From Massilia forsythiae (lineage in GTDB: Bacteria > Pseudomonadota > Gammaproteobacteria > Burkholderiales > Burkholderiaceae_D), in NCBI RefSeq assembly GCF_012849555.1, contig NZ_CP051685.1:62001-126000 (forward strand): 64,000 bases of DNA. The letters run 5' to 3'. Shown here one piece after another: positions 18,323-26,898 of this stretch (within the stretch, counting starts at the first letter, position 1; every line of letters begins with the position of its first letter). The notes under the pieces are model-generated. The model made no database searches. It saw nothing but the letters and a program-made list of their open reading frames with translations, and had not been told where the DNA came from. The position numbers and the translations under genes are program-made.

Positions 18323-18778
18323 ATGAAAACGCTGAACAATGCATCGAAAATCCTGTTTGCCGCTGCCCTGATGGCGAGCCTCGCCGCTTGCAAGCGCAAT
18401 GACACCACCAGCACGACCGGCACCGGCGACACGTCGGCGACCGCGCCGAGCAGCACGTCGGGCACCAGCGGCACCACCGGCACCACCGGCGCAGCGGGTG
18501 ACACCGGCACCACCACCGGCACCGGCGCGACTGGCACCACCGGTACCGGCACCATGGGCACCACCGGCGATACCGGCACGGGCGCTACCGGCACCGGCAC
18601 CACGGGCGGCGGCACCAGCGCAACCGGCACCACCGGCGGCGCAACCGGCACCGGCACCACCGGTACCGGCACCACCGGCACCACCTCTTCGGGCACCTCG
18701 GGTACCTCGGGCACGGCAGGCAGCGGCACCGGCAGCGACACCACCAACAGCGGCTCGACCGGCGGCACCACCCGCTGA
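18323..18778 (+). CDS. Gly/Thr-repeat lipoprotein, hypothetical
   Basis: A 151-residue lipoprotein: a short N terminus, a hydrophobic stretch, and lipobox LAAC with C23 as the lipidated cysteine. After KRNDTTS the mature protein is almost only Gly, Thr, Ser and Ala, in degenerate repeats of GTTGTGT type. The ATG at 18323 has a GAGGAG ribosome binding site. The same composition is visible at DNA level as repeated ACCGGCACC units. Such tails are flexible and prone to length change by slippage. It may be a stress-induced envelope lipoprotein, but no function is known to me. Confidence 0.8.
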   Translation: MKTLNNASKILFAAALMASLAACKRNDTTSTTGTGDTSATAPSSTSGTSGTTGTTGAAGDTGTTTGTGATGTTGTGTMGTTGDTGTGATGTGTTGGGTSATGTTGGATGTGTTGTGTTGTTSSGTSGTSGTAGSGTGSDTTNSGSTGGTTR

Positions 18779-19114
18779 TCGGGTTGCCTGGCTGGGCTGC
18801 CTGTACGGGTTGCCCATGCAGGTGGGCATCGGCTCGCCGGCGTCGGCGTTCGTACCAGGCAGGGGATCGGCAAAGGGTTTCACCGACCCGTTGCGCCGGT
18901 CTGCCAGGGCAGTCGGCCGCGCCGGTGGCCGCTTCGCTCCATCGCTAAGGCAGGCACTCCACACGGAAGCTGGCGCTCCGTCGCCAAGGCAGGGGCTTCA
19001 TCGTTACCGCGTGCACTGGACGCGGCAGATGCGGCGCCAGTGCATGCCGTTCCGACAGCATGCAATGCCGCGTAACCAGCCTCGTGGCTGTGTGACGCTG
19101 GCTGGCGCAAGACT
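18779..19114 (+). other. Possible long 3' untranslated region or RNA
   Basis: Between the lipoprotein stop and the strong terminator lie 336 bp with no supported reading frame. Near 18951-19000 a short motif (CGCTCC.TCGC.AAGGCAGG) occurs twice in slightly different form. It could be the 3' end of the lipoprotein mRNA or a separate small RNA ending at the terminator. Confidence 0.3.
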
Positions 19115-19143
19115 CGGCGGCGGCTTCGGCCGCCGCCGTTTTT
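19115..19143 (+). terminator. Strong intrinsic terminator with TTCG loop
   Basis: CGGCGGCGGC (19115-19124), loop TTCG, and GCCGCCGCCG (19129-19138) make a perfect 10-bp stem followed by five T. It is orientated for plus-strand transcription, so the lipoprotein message or an RNA downstream of it ends here. Confidence 0.88.
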
Positions 19144-19249
19144 CATTCCGCTTCCCCGAGTCCCTCCCGGGATTCCTCTGCGCTCCAAAATCCTTTTCGT
19201 ACCCGACCGGATACGCCGGCTTGCCTCGACCCGGCGGGCAGCGCCAATG

Positions 19250-19274
19250 AAAAAGGGCCTGCACAGGCAGGCCC
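19250..19274 (-). terminator. Intrinsic terminator of the RND operon
   Basis: On the minus strand GGGCCTGC, loop CTGT and GCAGGCCC are followed by TTTTT. It lies about 40 bp beyond the stop codon of the efflux transporter gene. Confidence 0.9.
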
Positions 19275-19311
19275 CCAAGTCAGCGCGGGCCGGCCGCAGC
19301 CGCCCTGCCGG

Positions 19312-22300
19312 TCACGCTTCCACGGTACGCGGGCGGCGGCCCAGCGCGAAACGGCCTGCCTTGACGATCATGCGGAACACGAAACGCACCATCGTCAGCG
19401 TCAGGATCGCCTCCAGCAAGGTCTGCACGAAGGCCGGCAGCGGCGTGATGATCGCGGCGCGGCGGTGGAACTTGACCGCCATGCGGTCGCGCGCGATCTC
19501 GATGCTGTCGTAGAAAGTCGGCACCACCAGCAGCGTCAGCAGCGTCGAGGTGATGGTGCCGCCGATGATGGCGATCGCCAGCGGCTGGTAGAACTCGCCC
19601 GAGTCGCCCAGGGCCAGCGCCACCGGCAGCATGCCGGCGATCAGCGCGAAGGTGGTCATCAGGATCGGACGCAGGCGCGCGCGGCCGGCTTCCATCAGCG
19701 ATTCCTCGCGCAGGACGTTGCGCTCTTCCACCGTCAGCACCCTGCCCTGCATGCCCTCGGCTTCGCGCGAACGCGCCGCGTCGAGCAGTAGGATGGCATT
19801 CTTGGCCACCAGGCCCATCAGCATGATGATGCCGATGAAGCTCATCAGGTTGAGGGTGCCGTGGGTCAGCAGCAGCGCCAGCACCACGCCGATCAGCGAC
19901 AGCGGCAGCGACATCATGACGCCGAGCGGCGCGGTGAAGGAGCCGAACTGCATCACCAGCACCAGGTACATCAGGCCGATGCCCGATACCAGCGCGATGC
20001 CCATCTGGGTGAACAGTTCCTGCTGGTCCTTGCTCTGGCCGCCCAGCGACAGGCCGTAGCCCGGCGGGAAATCCATCGCCTTGGCCAGCTTCATGGCGTC
20101 GCCCATCACTTCGCCGTTGGAGCGGCCCTGCACGTTGGCGGACACGCGCACCACGCGCTTGCCGTCCTTGTGCTCGATCGCCGACGGTCCCTTGGCCATG
20201 GTGATCTTGGCGATCTGGTCGAGCGGCACCATCATGTTGCTGCCGCCGACGGCGATCGGCAGGCGCTCGATGTTCTCGGTGCCGACCCGGTCCTCGGGCA
20301 CCAGGCGCACCGCCACGTCGCGCGTCTCGCCAGTGGGGTCGACCCAGTCGCCGACCTCGATGCCGGCGAAGGCCACGCGCAGCGCGCTGGCGGCGTCGCC
20401 CACCGAAATGCCGAGCATGCTGGCCAGACCGCGGTCGAGTTCGATCTGCAGCTCGTTCTTCGGATCCTGCTGCGACAGCGTGACGTCGACCGCACCCGGC
20501 ACCTGGCGCAGCTTCGCCATGTAAGCTTCGGTCAGCTCCATCAGCTTGCGCGTGTCGGCGCCGGTGAATTCGATCTGCACCGGCTTGCCGTTGCCGCTCA
20601 TGTCGTCCATGACGGTGTACTCGGCGCCGACCAGGCGCGCGATCTTGGCGCGCAGTTCCACGGCGACCTCGGCGGCGCTGCGCTTGCGTTCGCGGCGCTT
20701 GCCGATGTCGACGTAGATGCGCCCGCCCCCCGAGTTGATCGAGCTGTTGGTGTCCTTGGTTTCCGGCAGCGTGTGCGCCAGCGCCGCGGCTTCCTCGATC
20801 TTCTTCTGCGCATAGGCGACCGAGGACGAGGCGGGGGTGCGCACCTCGATCGAGATCTGGCCCGAATCCATGGCCGGCAGGAACGACGTACCGCCGAAGA
20901 ACGCGTTCAGCGTCAGCGCGGCAACCAGGCTGCCGACCGCGATCACCGCCATCCAGCGCCGGTGGTGCAGCGCCCAGGCGATCACGTTGCCGTAGCGGTC
21001 GGCCTGGCGGTCGAACCAGGCGTTGAAGCGCGCCAGCTGCTTTTCCAGGCCCTTCTTCGGCGCATGGTGGTGGCCCGGCGGGTCGCCCCAATAGGCCGAC
21101 AGCATCGGGTCCAGCGTGAACGAGATCAAGAGCGAGACGATTACCGAGCAGGTCACGGTCAGCGCGAACGGACGGAACCATTCGCCCGAGATGCCGGGCA
21201 TGAAGGCCACCGGGATGAACACGGCCATGATCGAGAAGGTGGTCGAGGCCACCGCCATGCCGATCTCGGCGGTACCTTCGAGGGCGGCAGTGCGGCGGTC
21301 GGAACCGTTTTCCATGTGGCGCACGATGTTTTCGCGCACCACGATGGCGTCGTCGATCAGCACGCCGATCGCCAGCGACAGCCCGAGCAGGGTCATGAAG
21401 TTCAGCGTGAAGCCGCACAGCCAGACCGCGATGAAGGCAGCCAGCACCGAGGTCGGCAGCGACAGCGCGGTGATCAGCGTCGAGCGCCACGAATTCAAAA
21501 AGGCGTACACCACGAAGATGGTCAATACGGCGCCGAACACCAGCGATTCGATCACGTTGTTCAGGCTATCCTGGGCATCCTTGCCGCCGTCGTAGGACAC
21601 TTCCAGCTTGGTGCCGGCCGGCAGTTCCTTGTTGATCTCCCCGACCATGGCGCGCACCTTGTTGGCGATCGCCACAGTCGAGGCGTCGCGCGAACGCACG
21701 ATCTGGATGCCGACGTTGGGCTTGCCGTTGTGGCTGGACAGGCTGTTGACCTCGGCGAAACCGTCCTGGATGTCGGCCACCTGGTTCAGGCGCACGATCT
21801 GCTCGCCGTTGCGCTTGACCACGACCTGGGAAAAGTCTTCCGGACGCTCGATGCGGCCGACCAAGCGGATGCCCTTCTCGTCCAGATCGCTGCGCACCTT
21901 GCCCACCGGCGCATTGGTGTTCTGGCGGCTCAGTGCATTGGTGACGTCGGTCACCGACACGTTGAATTCACGCAGCTTTTGCGCATGCAGCAGCACCGAC
22001 AGCTCGCGCCGCAGCGAGCCGTCGATGTTGACGTTGGCGACGCCGTCGATGGCGCGGAAGCGGTCGGCCAGCTGGTCTTCGGCCAGGCGCGAGATTTCCG
22101 CGTGGCTCTGGCTGCTGGACGACAGTCCCAGGTTCATGATCGGCTGGGCCGACGGGTCGACCCGGCGCAGCACCGGCTCGCGCATCTCGATCGGCAGCTT
22201 GTAGCGCACCGAGGCGATCGCATTGCGCACGTCGTCCGAGGCTTCGATCAGGTTGCGCTTGAAATCGAAGCGCAGCACGATGGTGGCGCTGCCTTCGTTG

Positions 22301-22551
22301 GCATAGGCGTGCACCTCGGTCACGCCGGTGATGCTCTGCATCTGCTTTTCGAGACGGTCGATCAGCTCGCGCTCCGAGGTTTCCGGCGACGCGCCCGGAT
22401 ACGGCACGTTGACCACGATGATCGGGATCTCGACGTCCGGGTTCTGGTTGACGCGCAGCTTGCTCAGGGCGAGCAGGCCCATGCACATCATGGCGATGAT
22501 CAGCACGACCGTGGCGATCGGCTTCTTCACACTGAAATTGGAAAGGAACAT
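19312..22551 (-). CDS. RND efflux transporter, HAE1 family
   Basis: A 1079-residue inner-membrane resistance-nodulation-division pump that expels hydrophobic or amphiphilic compounds using proton influx. It has the usual N-terminal helix (FSVKKPIATVVLIIAM), two large periplasmic loops and two groups of membrane helices. D400 and D401 in LIDDAIVV are the proton-relay [10 protein letters not shown], and the partner lysine lies in GLVAKNAILLL. The C-terminal extension of about 60 residues includes another hydrophobic patch. The adaptor gene lies 34 bp upstream. No outer-membrane factor gene is present nearby, so the pump must borrow one. Substrate unknown. Confidence 0.95.
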   Translation of the reverse strand: MFLSNFSVKKPIATVVLIIAMMCMGLLALSKLRVNQNPDVEIPIIVVNVPYPGASPETSERELIDRLEKQMQSITGVTEVHAYANEGSATIVLRFDFKRNLIEASDDVRNAIASVRYKLPIEMREPVLRRVDPSAQPIMNLGLSSSSQSHAEISRLAEDQLADRFRAIDGVANVNIDGSLRRELSVLLHAQKLREFNVSVTDVTNALSRQNTNAPVGKVRSDLDEKGIRLVGRIERPEDFSQVVVKRNGEQIVRLNQVADIQDGFAEVNSLSSHNGKPNVGIQIVRSRDASTVAIANKVRAMVGEINKELPAGTKLEVSYDGGKDAQDSLNNVIESLVFGAVLTIFVVYAFLNSWRSTLITALSLPTSVLAAFIAVWLCGFTLNFMTLLGLSLAIGVLIDDAIVVRENIVRHMENGSDRRTAALEGTAEIGMAVASTTFSIMAVFIPVAFMPGISGEWFRPFALTVTCSVIVSLLISFTLDPMLSAYWGDPPGHHHAPKKGLEKQLARFNAWFDRQADRYGNVIAWALHHRRWMAVIAVGSLVAALTLNAFFGGTSFLPAMDSGQISIEVRTPASSSVAYAQKKIEEAAALAHTLPETKDTNSSINSGGGRIYVDIGKRRERKRSAAEVAVELRAKIARLVGAEYTVMDDMSGNGKPVQIEFTGADTRKLMELTEAYMAKLRQVPGAVDVTLSQQDPKNELQIELDRGLASMLGISVGDAASALRVAFAGIEVGDWVDPTGETRDVAVRLVPEDRVGTENIERLPIAVGGSNMMVPLDQIAKITMAKGPSAIEHKDGKRVVRVSANVQGRSNGEVMGDAMKLAKAMDFPPGYGLSLGGQSKDQQELFTQMGIALVSGIGLMYLVLVMQFGSFTAPLGVMMSLPLSLIGVVLALLLTHGTLNLMSFIGIIMLMGLVAKNAILLLDAARSREAEGMQGRVLTVEERNVLREESLMEAGRARLRPILMTTFALIAGMLPVALALGDSGEFYQPLAIAIIGGTITSTLLTLLVVPTFYDSIEIARDRMAVKFHRRAAIITPLPAFVQTLLEAILTLTMVRFVFRMIVKAGRFALGRRPRTVEA

Positions 22552-22585
22552 GGCTTGTTATCCTGGTTATATTTCCTTCGGTTCC

Positions 22586-23761
22586 TTATTGCTTGGCCGC
22601 CGCCGGGGCGGTGCCGGCGCTCGCCAGGGCCGGCACCTTGGGCGCCGCCATCTCGACCTTCTGGCCATCCTTCAAACTGGAATTCGGGTGGCGCAGCACG
22701 GTGTCGCCGGCCGCCAGGCCGTTCCTGACCTCGAAATTGCCGGTGCGCGGATCGCGCGCGCCCATGCCCAGGTCGGCCTTGGCCAGCGTATTGCCCTTCA
22801 CCTTCCAGGCGTAGGTCTTGTCGCCGGATTTCACGAGCGCCGACTCCGGCAACATCAGCACGTCCGCCGTCTCGGCATCGATGCGGCCCTCGGCATACAG
22901 GCCGGCCACGCGCGGCTGGGCGCCGCCGGCCAAGCCGACCAGCACCTCGACCTGGCGGGTAACGTCGTTGGCCGACGGATCGATGCGCCGCACCACGCCG
23001 TTGAACTGCTGTTCGCCGTAGCCGTTGACGCGGAACATGACCGGCTGCCCGACCTTGACCGCGGCGATCTTGTCGGCCGACACGCGGCCCTCGAAGCGCA
23101 TGCTGTTGGGATCGATCACCTTCAGCAATTCCTTGCCGATGGCGGCGGTGTCGCCGTTGGACACCTTGCGGTCCGAGACGATGCCGTCGAAGGGCGCCCG
23201 CACCACGGTGCGGCCGACCTGCTGGCGCGCCGTCGCCATGCGCGCGCGCGCTGCCGAGATTTCACTCTGGGCATTGTTGCGGCGCACTTCGGCATCGTCC
23301 AGCGCCTGGATCGAGGTCATGCCGGACGCACGCAGCGTCTTCATGCGGTCGAGCGCGCGCTGCGACTGGTCGAAGGCCTGGGTGGCGGCACGCAGCGCTT
23401 CCTCCGTCGACAGCAGGCTGTCGCGCACGGAGCTTTCGTCCAGCTTGACCAGCACGTCGCCGCGCTTGACCGGCTCGCCGTTTTCCTTGAGCACCTGCAT
23501 CACCACGGCCGAAACTTCGGCGCGCAGGTCGGCCTTGCGTTCCGGCTGGATCGAACCGGTGATCACCGGACCGGACGCCAGGGAATTGCTCTGCACCGTC
23601 AGCACGTCCTCGGACGACACCAGCAACTGGACCGGCTTGTCGCTGGCCTTGGCATCCGCCTGTTTGCCCGCTGTCTCGGGCTTGGCGGGTTCCTTGCCGG
23701 GTTTATTGCACGCGGTCAGCGCCGACGCAATGGCAAGAAAGATGAGGGTTTTGCGCAGCAT
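22586..23761 (-). CDS. RND efflux periplasmic adaptor lipoprotein
   Basis: A 391-residue membrane-fusion protein joining the pump to an outer-membrane channel. The signal peptide ends in lipobox LTAC with C18. A Lys/Pro/Ala linker follows, then the barrel and lipoyl halves (SAVVMQVLKENGEPVKRGDVLVKLD and RAPFDGIVSDRKVSNGD) flanking a coiled-coil hairpin (about 115-185), then the beta-barrel and membrane-proximal domains. The ATG at 23761 is preceded by GGGAGAACC. It is the first gene of the operon. No regulator gene is adjacent. Confidence 0.93.
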   Translation of the reverse strand: MLRKTLIFLAIASALTACNKPGKEPAKPETAGKQADAKASDKPVQLLVSSEDVLTVQSNSLASGPVITGSIQPERKADLRAEVSAVVMQVLKENGEPVKRGDVLVKLDESSVRDSLLSTEEALRAATQAFDQSQRALDRMKTLRASGMTSIQALDDAEVRRNNAQSEISAARARMATARQQVGRTVVRAPFDGIVSDRKVSNGDTAAIGKELLKVIDPNSMRFEGRVSADKIAAVKVGQPVMFRVNGYGEQQFNGVVRRIDPSANDVTRQVEVLVGLAGGAQPRVAGLYAEGRIDAETADVLMLPESALVKSGDKTYAWKVKGNTLAKADLGMGARDPRTGNFEVRNGLAAGDTVLRHPNSSLKDGQKVEMAAPKVPALASAGTAPAAAKQ

Positions 23762-23910
23762 GTGGTGGTTCTCCCGAGTGGACTCGTTGCTGTAATTAGA
23801 ATAGAAAAAGCCAGCGCGCAGTATCAAACAGGCGCCCTTCTCCGTCAATTGACGGATCGGCAAAGCGCGGTTTTTGTGGGATGAAATGCAGATAGGCAGG
23901 ATGAAATGCA

Positions 23911-23952
23911 GGGGTCAGAGCCCGGTGTTGCTTTAAAAAGGGCTCTGACCCC
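23911..23952. repeat. Family A inverted repeat, copy 1
   Basis: GGGGTCAGAGCCC (23911-23923) is perfectly mirrored by GGGCTCTGACCCC (23940-23952) around a 16-base loop. Three more copies lie at 34984-35022, 35083-35122 and 36312-36357. Confidence 0.85.
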
Positions 23953-24024
23953 GGTGTTCAGCGGAGACGGTTTTAGAACCGGTGTTTCTTTTCAGGCTCT
24001 TTCAGCAGCTGAGCGATGCTACGT

Positions 24025-24065
24025 ATGGATCCCCGCCGAGGGGGCCGCCAAGGCCGGGGACGACG
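24025..24065. repeat. Degenerate family B module
   Basis: The sequence from TATGGATCCCCGCC to GGCCGGGGACGACG resembles the ends of family B (ATGGGTCCCCGCC ... GGGGACGACG), with extra GC-rich bases in the middle. It lies at the 3' end of the PAP2-like gene and could fold as a hairpin. Confidence 0.55.
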
Positions 24066-24099
24066 TTGTTGCTAAGTCGCGTGTCGAGTAGATCACGCT

Positions 24100-24519
24100 T
24101 TATTTAACGAACAACCTGTACACCAGATTCCCCATCAAGATCCCGGTCACGATCCCGCCGCCGATTTCCACCAGCGTATGCCCCATCCGCTCGCGCAGCT
24201 TGCGATGTACAGGATCGGTGCCGGCCAGGCGGTTGATGGCAGCCGCCTGGCGCCCGACGTGCTGGCGCAGGTTGTTGGCATCGATCATCACGACGAAGCA
24301 CAGGGTCACCGCCACGCCGAAGGCCGGGTGCCCCATGCCCTCGCGCAGCGCGATCAGGGTGGCCATGCTGACGACGGTGGCGCTGTGGTTGCTGGGAAAG
24401 CCGCCGTTGCCGACCAGGTCGAAGGCCCAGCGCCGCTGGCGTGCGCTGTTGATCAGGAATTTGATCGGGCCGACCGCCAGCCAGGTGAGCACGGGGGTCA
24501 GCAGGTAAGTCAGGTCCAT
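24100..24519 (-). CDS. Divergent PAP2 family protein (YuiD-like)
   Basis: A 139-residue integral membrane protein of the divergent PAP2 (acid phosphatase/vanadium haloperoxidase-related) family. It has about four membrane segments and the family stretches PIKFLINSARQRRW, NGGFPSNHSATV (SNH in place of the usual PSGH) and a C-terminal ERMGHTLVEIGGG motif with the second histidine. Activity has not been shown for most members. It is transcribed away from the DUF475-TerD pair. Confidence 0.88.
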   Translation of the reverse strand: MDLTYLLTPVLTWLAVGPIKFLINSARQRRWAFDLVGNGGFPSNHSATVVSMATLIALREGMGHPAFGVAVTLCFVVMIDANNLRQHVGRQAAAINRLAGTDPVHRKLRERMGHTLVEIGGGIVTGILMGNLVYRLFVK

Positions 24520-24664
24520 GAAGTATCCATATAAAAGGTTGTGCGCGAAAGCCGGGCGAAATTATCGCAGATGCATTTGCCCGTCGCGAAATCGGCTGCG
24601 CCCATTCAGGGAAGTTGCGGGTAATATGTTGCTTGGTGTGGTATTTCAGACAATGGAGAAATCG

Positions 24665-25705
24665 ATGCAACATTTCAGGCTGTCATTCGTGGTCACCATC
24701 GTCCTGCTCGGACTGGCGGCGTGGTGGGGCTTCGACCATGGAGGCAGCGCCGGCCTGCTGCAGGCACTGTGGATCGCGGCGGTGCTGGGCGTGCTGGAAG
24801 TCTCGCTGTCGTTCGACAACGCGGTGGTCAACGCTTCCGTGCTGCGCAACTGGAACGCATTCTGGCGCAAGCTGTTCCTGACGGTCGGCATCCTGGTCGC
24901 CGTGTTCGGCATGCGCCTGCTGTTCCCGCTGTTGATCGTCTCGGTGGCGACCGGCCTGGGCCTGGTCGACGTGTGGCACATGGCGATCGCCAATCCCGAC
25001 GAGTATGCGCGCCACCTGACCTCCAAGCACGCCGAGGTGGCGGCCTTCGGCGGGGCCTTCCTGCTGCTGGTCTTCCTCAACTTCCTGTTCGACGAGGAAA
25101 AGGAACTTCACTGGCTGGGCTGGATCGAAGAAAAGGTCGGCACCTACGGCACCTCGGGCCTGGCGATCCTGCTGACCCTGCTCGCGGTATTCGGCTGCAT
25201 GAGCCTGATGCCGCCCGAGCGCAAGCTCGACGTGCTGGTGGCCGGCGTGGTCGGGGTGCTGGTGTACGTCGGCGTCGACTGGTTCAGCGGCTTGCTCGAG
25301 GAAGAAGAATCCGATCCATCGGTCGGCAAGATGATCTCGCAGGGCAGCATCGGCGGCTTCCTGTACCTGGAAGTGCTGGACGCCTCGTTCAGTTTCGACG
25401 GCGTGATCGGCGCATTCGCCATCACCAAGGACGTGGTCATCATCATGCTGGGCCTGGCGATCGGCGCCATGTTCGTGCGCTCGCTGACGGTATTCCTGGT
25501 CCACAAGGGCACGCTGGAACAATTCGTCTATCTCGAGCACGGCGCCCATTATGCAATCGGCATCCTCGCCCTGATCATGTTCGCCAGCGTCGAGTATCAT
25601 ATTCCCGAGTGGTTCACCGGATTGTCCGGCGTGGCCTTCATCCTGGTGTCGCTGTGGTCGTCCGTACGCTACAAGCGGCGCCAGGAACTCCATCCCGCGG
25701 CGTGA
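24665..25705 (+). CDS. DUF475 / TerC-like membrane protein
   Basis: A 346-residue inner-membrane protein of the TerC superfamily (DUF475 branch), linked to tellurite resistance and metal homeostasis. About eight membrane helices are visible. Two internally related motifs, [12 protein letters not shown] with D51 and [13 protein letters not shown] with D245, place acidic residues inside the membrane, as in TerC transporters, and suggest an inverted duplication. The start at 24665 has GGAGA at the correct distance; an in-frame ATG twelve bases earlier lacks one. It lies 38 bp upstream of a TerD gene, so the two probably form a Ter module. Membrane metal export or Mn handling is an inference. Confidence 0.9.
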   Translation: MQHFRLSFVVTIVLLGLAAWWGFDHGGSAGLLQALWIAAVLGVLEVSLSFDNAVVNASVLRNWNAFWRKLFLTVGILVAVFGMRLLFPLLIVSVATGLGLVDVWHMAIANPDEYARHLTSKHAEVAAFGGAFLLLVFLNFLFDEEKELHWLGWIEEKVGTYGTSGLAILLTLLAVFGCMSLMPPERKLDVLVAGVVGVLVYVGVDWFSGLLEEEESDPSVGKMISQGSIGGFLYLEVLDASFSFDGVIGAFAITKDVVIIMLGLAIGAMFVRSLTVFLVHKGTLEQFVYLEHGAHYAIGILALIMFASVEYHIPEWFTGLSGVAFILVSLWSSVRYKRRQELHPAA

Positions 25706-25743
25706 TCCGGCGCGGCTCGCACAAACCAGAGAAAGGAACAACG

Positions 25744-26319
25744 ATGGCGATCAGTTTGCAAAAAGGCGGCAACGTCAATCTGTCCAAGGAAGACCCGAAC
25801 CTCAGGAAGGTCATCATCGGCCTCGGTTGGGATCCGCGCGCCACCGACGGCGCCACCTTCGACCTCGACGGCAGCGCCTTCATGCTGCGCGCCGACGGCA
25901 AGGTGCGCGGCGATGCCGACTTCATCTTCTACAACAACCTGAAGTCCACCGACGGCTCGGTGGTGCACACCGGCGACAACCGCACCGGCCAGGGCGAAGG
26001 CGACGACGAGCGCCTGGAAGTCGACCTGACCCGCGTGCCGGCCGACATCGAGAAGCTGGCGTTCTCGGTCACCATCCACGAAGCCGACCAGCGCCGCCAG
26101 AACTTCGGCATGATCGGGCGCGCCTTCATCCGCTGCCTGAACGCCGACGGCGAGCGCGAGATCGCCCGCTACGACCTGTCCGAGGACAGCTCGACCGAGA
26201 CCGCCATGATCTTCGGCGAACTGTACCGCTACGGCAGCGAGTGGAAATTCCGCGCGGTCGGCCAGGGCTACAACGGCGGCCTGGGGCCGCTGGCGCGCTC
26301 TTTCGGCGTGAACGCATAA
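25744..26319 (+). CDS. terD: TerD family calcium-binding stress protein
   Basis: A 191-residue TerD/TerE/CABP protein. It starts [15 protein letters not shown], the family N terminus. The Ca-binding acidic motif [13 protein letters not shown] is at residues 77-89, with a second acidic cluster around [18 protein letters not shown]. TerD proteins are cytosolic and act with TerC-like membrane proteins in resistance to tellurite, phage or oxidative stress. The ribosome binding site is AGAAAGGA. The pair with the DUF475 gene is compact, but terA, terB, terZ and similar partners are not present. Confidence 0.92.
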   Translation: MAISLQKGGNVNLSKEDPNLRKVIIGLGWDPRATDGATFDLDGSAFMLRADGKVRGDADFIFYNNLKSTDGSVVHTGDNRTGQGEGDDERLEVDLTRVPADIEKLAFSVTIHEADQRRQNFGMIGRAFIRCLNADGEREIARYDLSEDSSTETAMIFGELYRYGSEWKFRAVGQGYNGGLGPLARSFGVNA

Positions 26320-26401
26320 GCGCCAGGACGAGACAGGCGTAGCGCACGGCATTGGACATTTTGACAATCCGGACGCCGATGGGCAGAATGGGCGCAACTT
26401 T

Positions 26402-26845
26402 ATGCCGACCAACCCCGGATTGCCGACCCGACTGCCCATCATGCCCATTACCCGCCCCCGCCGTGCCGGCCCCATCGTCCTTGCCATCCTCGTCGCCGCG
26501 GCCGCTTTGTTCGCGCTTTATCTCTGGACCGTGCTGAACTGGTCGTACTCGGAAGGCGAACGCGCCGGCTACCTGCAGAAGCTGTCGAAGAAGGGCTGGC
26601 TGTGCAAGACCTGGGAAGGCGAGATCCTGCTGTCCAGCATGCCGGGCGCGATCCCCGAGCGCTTCGCCTTCACGGTGCGCGACGAAAACGTGGTCAGGCA
26701 ACTGCAAGCCTCGATGGGCCAGCGCGTCCAGCTCAGCTATTCGCAGCACGTCGGCCTGCCGACCACCTGCTTCGGCGAAACCTCGTATTTCGTGGACAAG
26801 GCCATGGTCGGCGGCGTCAACCCGGTGGCGCCGAACAATACATGA
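26402..26845 (+). CDS. Hypothetical single-span membrane protein
   Basis: A 147-residue protein I cannot name. A basic N terminus is followed by one membrane helix (about 24-44, IVLAILVAAAALFALYLW), then a small periplasmic or cytosolic domain with motifs NWSYSEGERAGYLQKLSKKGWLCKTWEGE and a second cysteine in PTTCFGETSYF; the two cysteines could form a disulfide. Similar small proteins occur in other bacteria without known function. The start could also be the ATG at 26441. Confidence 0.75.
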   Translation: MPTNPGLPTRLPIMPITRPRRAGPIVLAILVAAAALFALYLWTVLNWSYSEGERAGYLQKLSKKGWLCKTWEGEILLSSMPGAIPERFAFTVRDENVVRQLQASMGQRVQLSYSQHVGLPTTCFGETSYFVDKAMVGGVNPVAPNNT

Positions 26846-26861
26846 CAAACTGAAAACGGTG

Positions 26862-26897
26862 TGCCACCATGCTTTTCTTGCATGAAAGAAGGTGGCA
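26862..26897 (+). promoter_or_regulatory. Hairpin covering the hydrolase ribosome binding site
   Basis: TGCCACC at 26862-26868 pairs with GGTGGCA at 26891-26897, and the sequence between them is itself partly palindromic (ATGC...GCAT). The GAAGG ribosome binding site (26888-26892) overlaps the right arm, and the ATG is at 26899. The structure could reduce initiation of the hydrolase gene. Confidence 0.4.
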
Positions 26898-26898
26898 T

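Noticed and set aside
19861-22728. 955-codon plus-strand frame opposite the RND transporter
   Set aside because: It is His/Arg/Gly-rich shadow coding opposite a clear RND pump.
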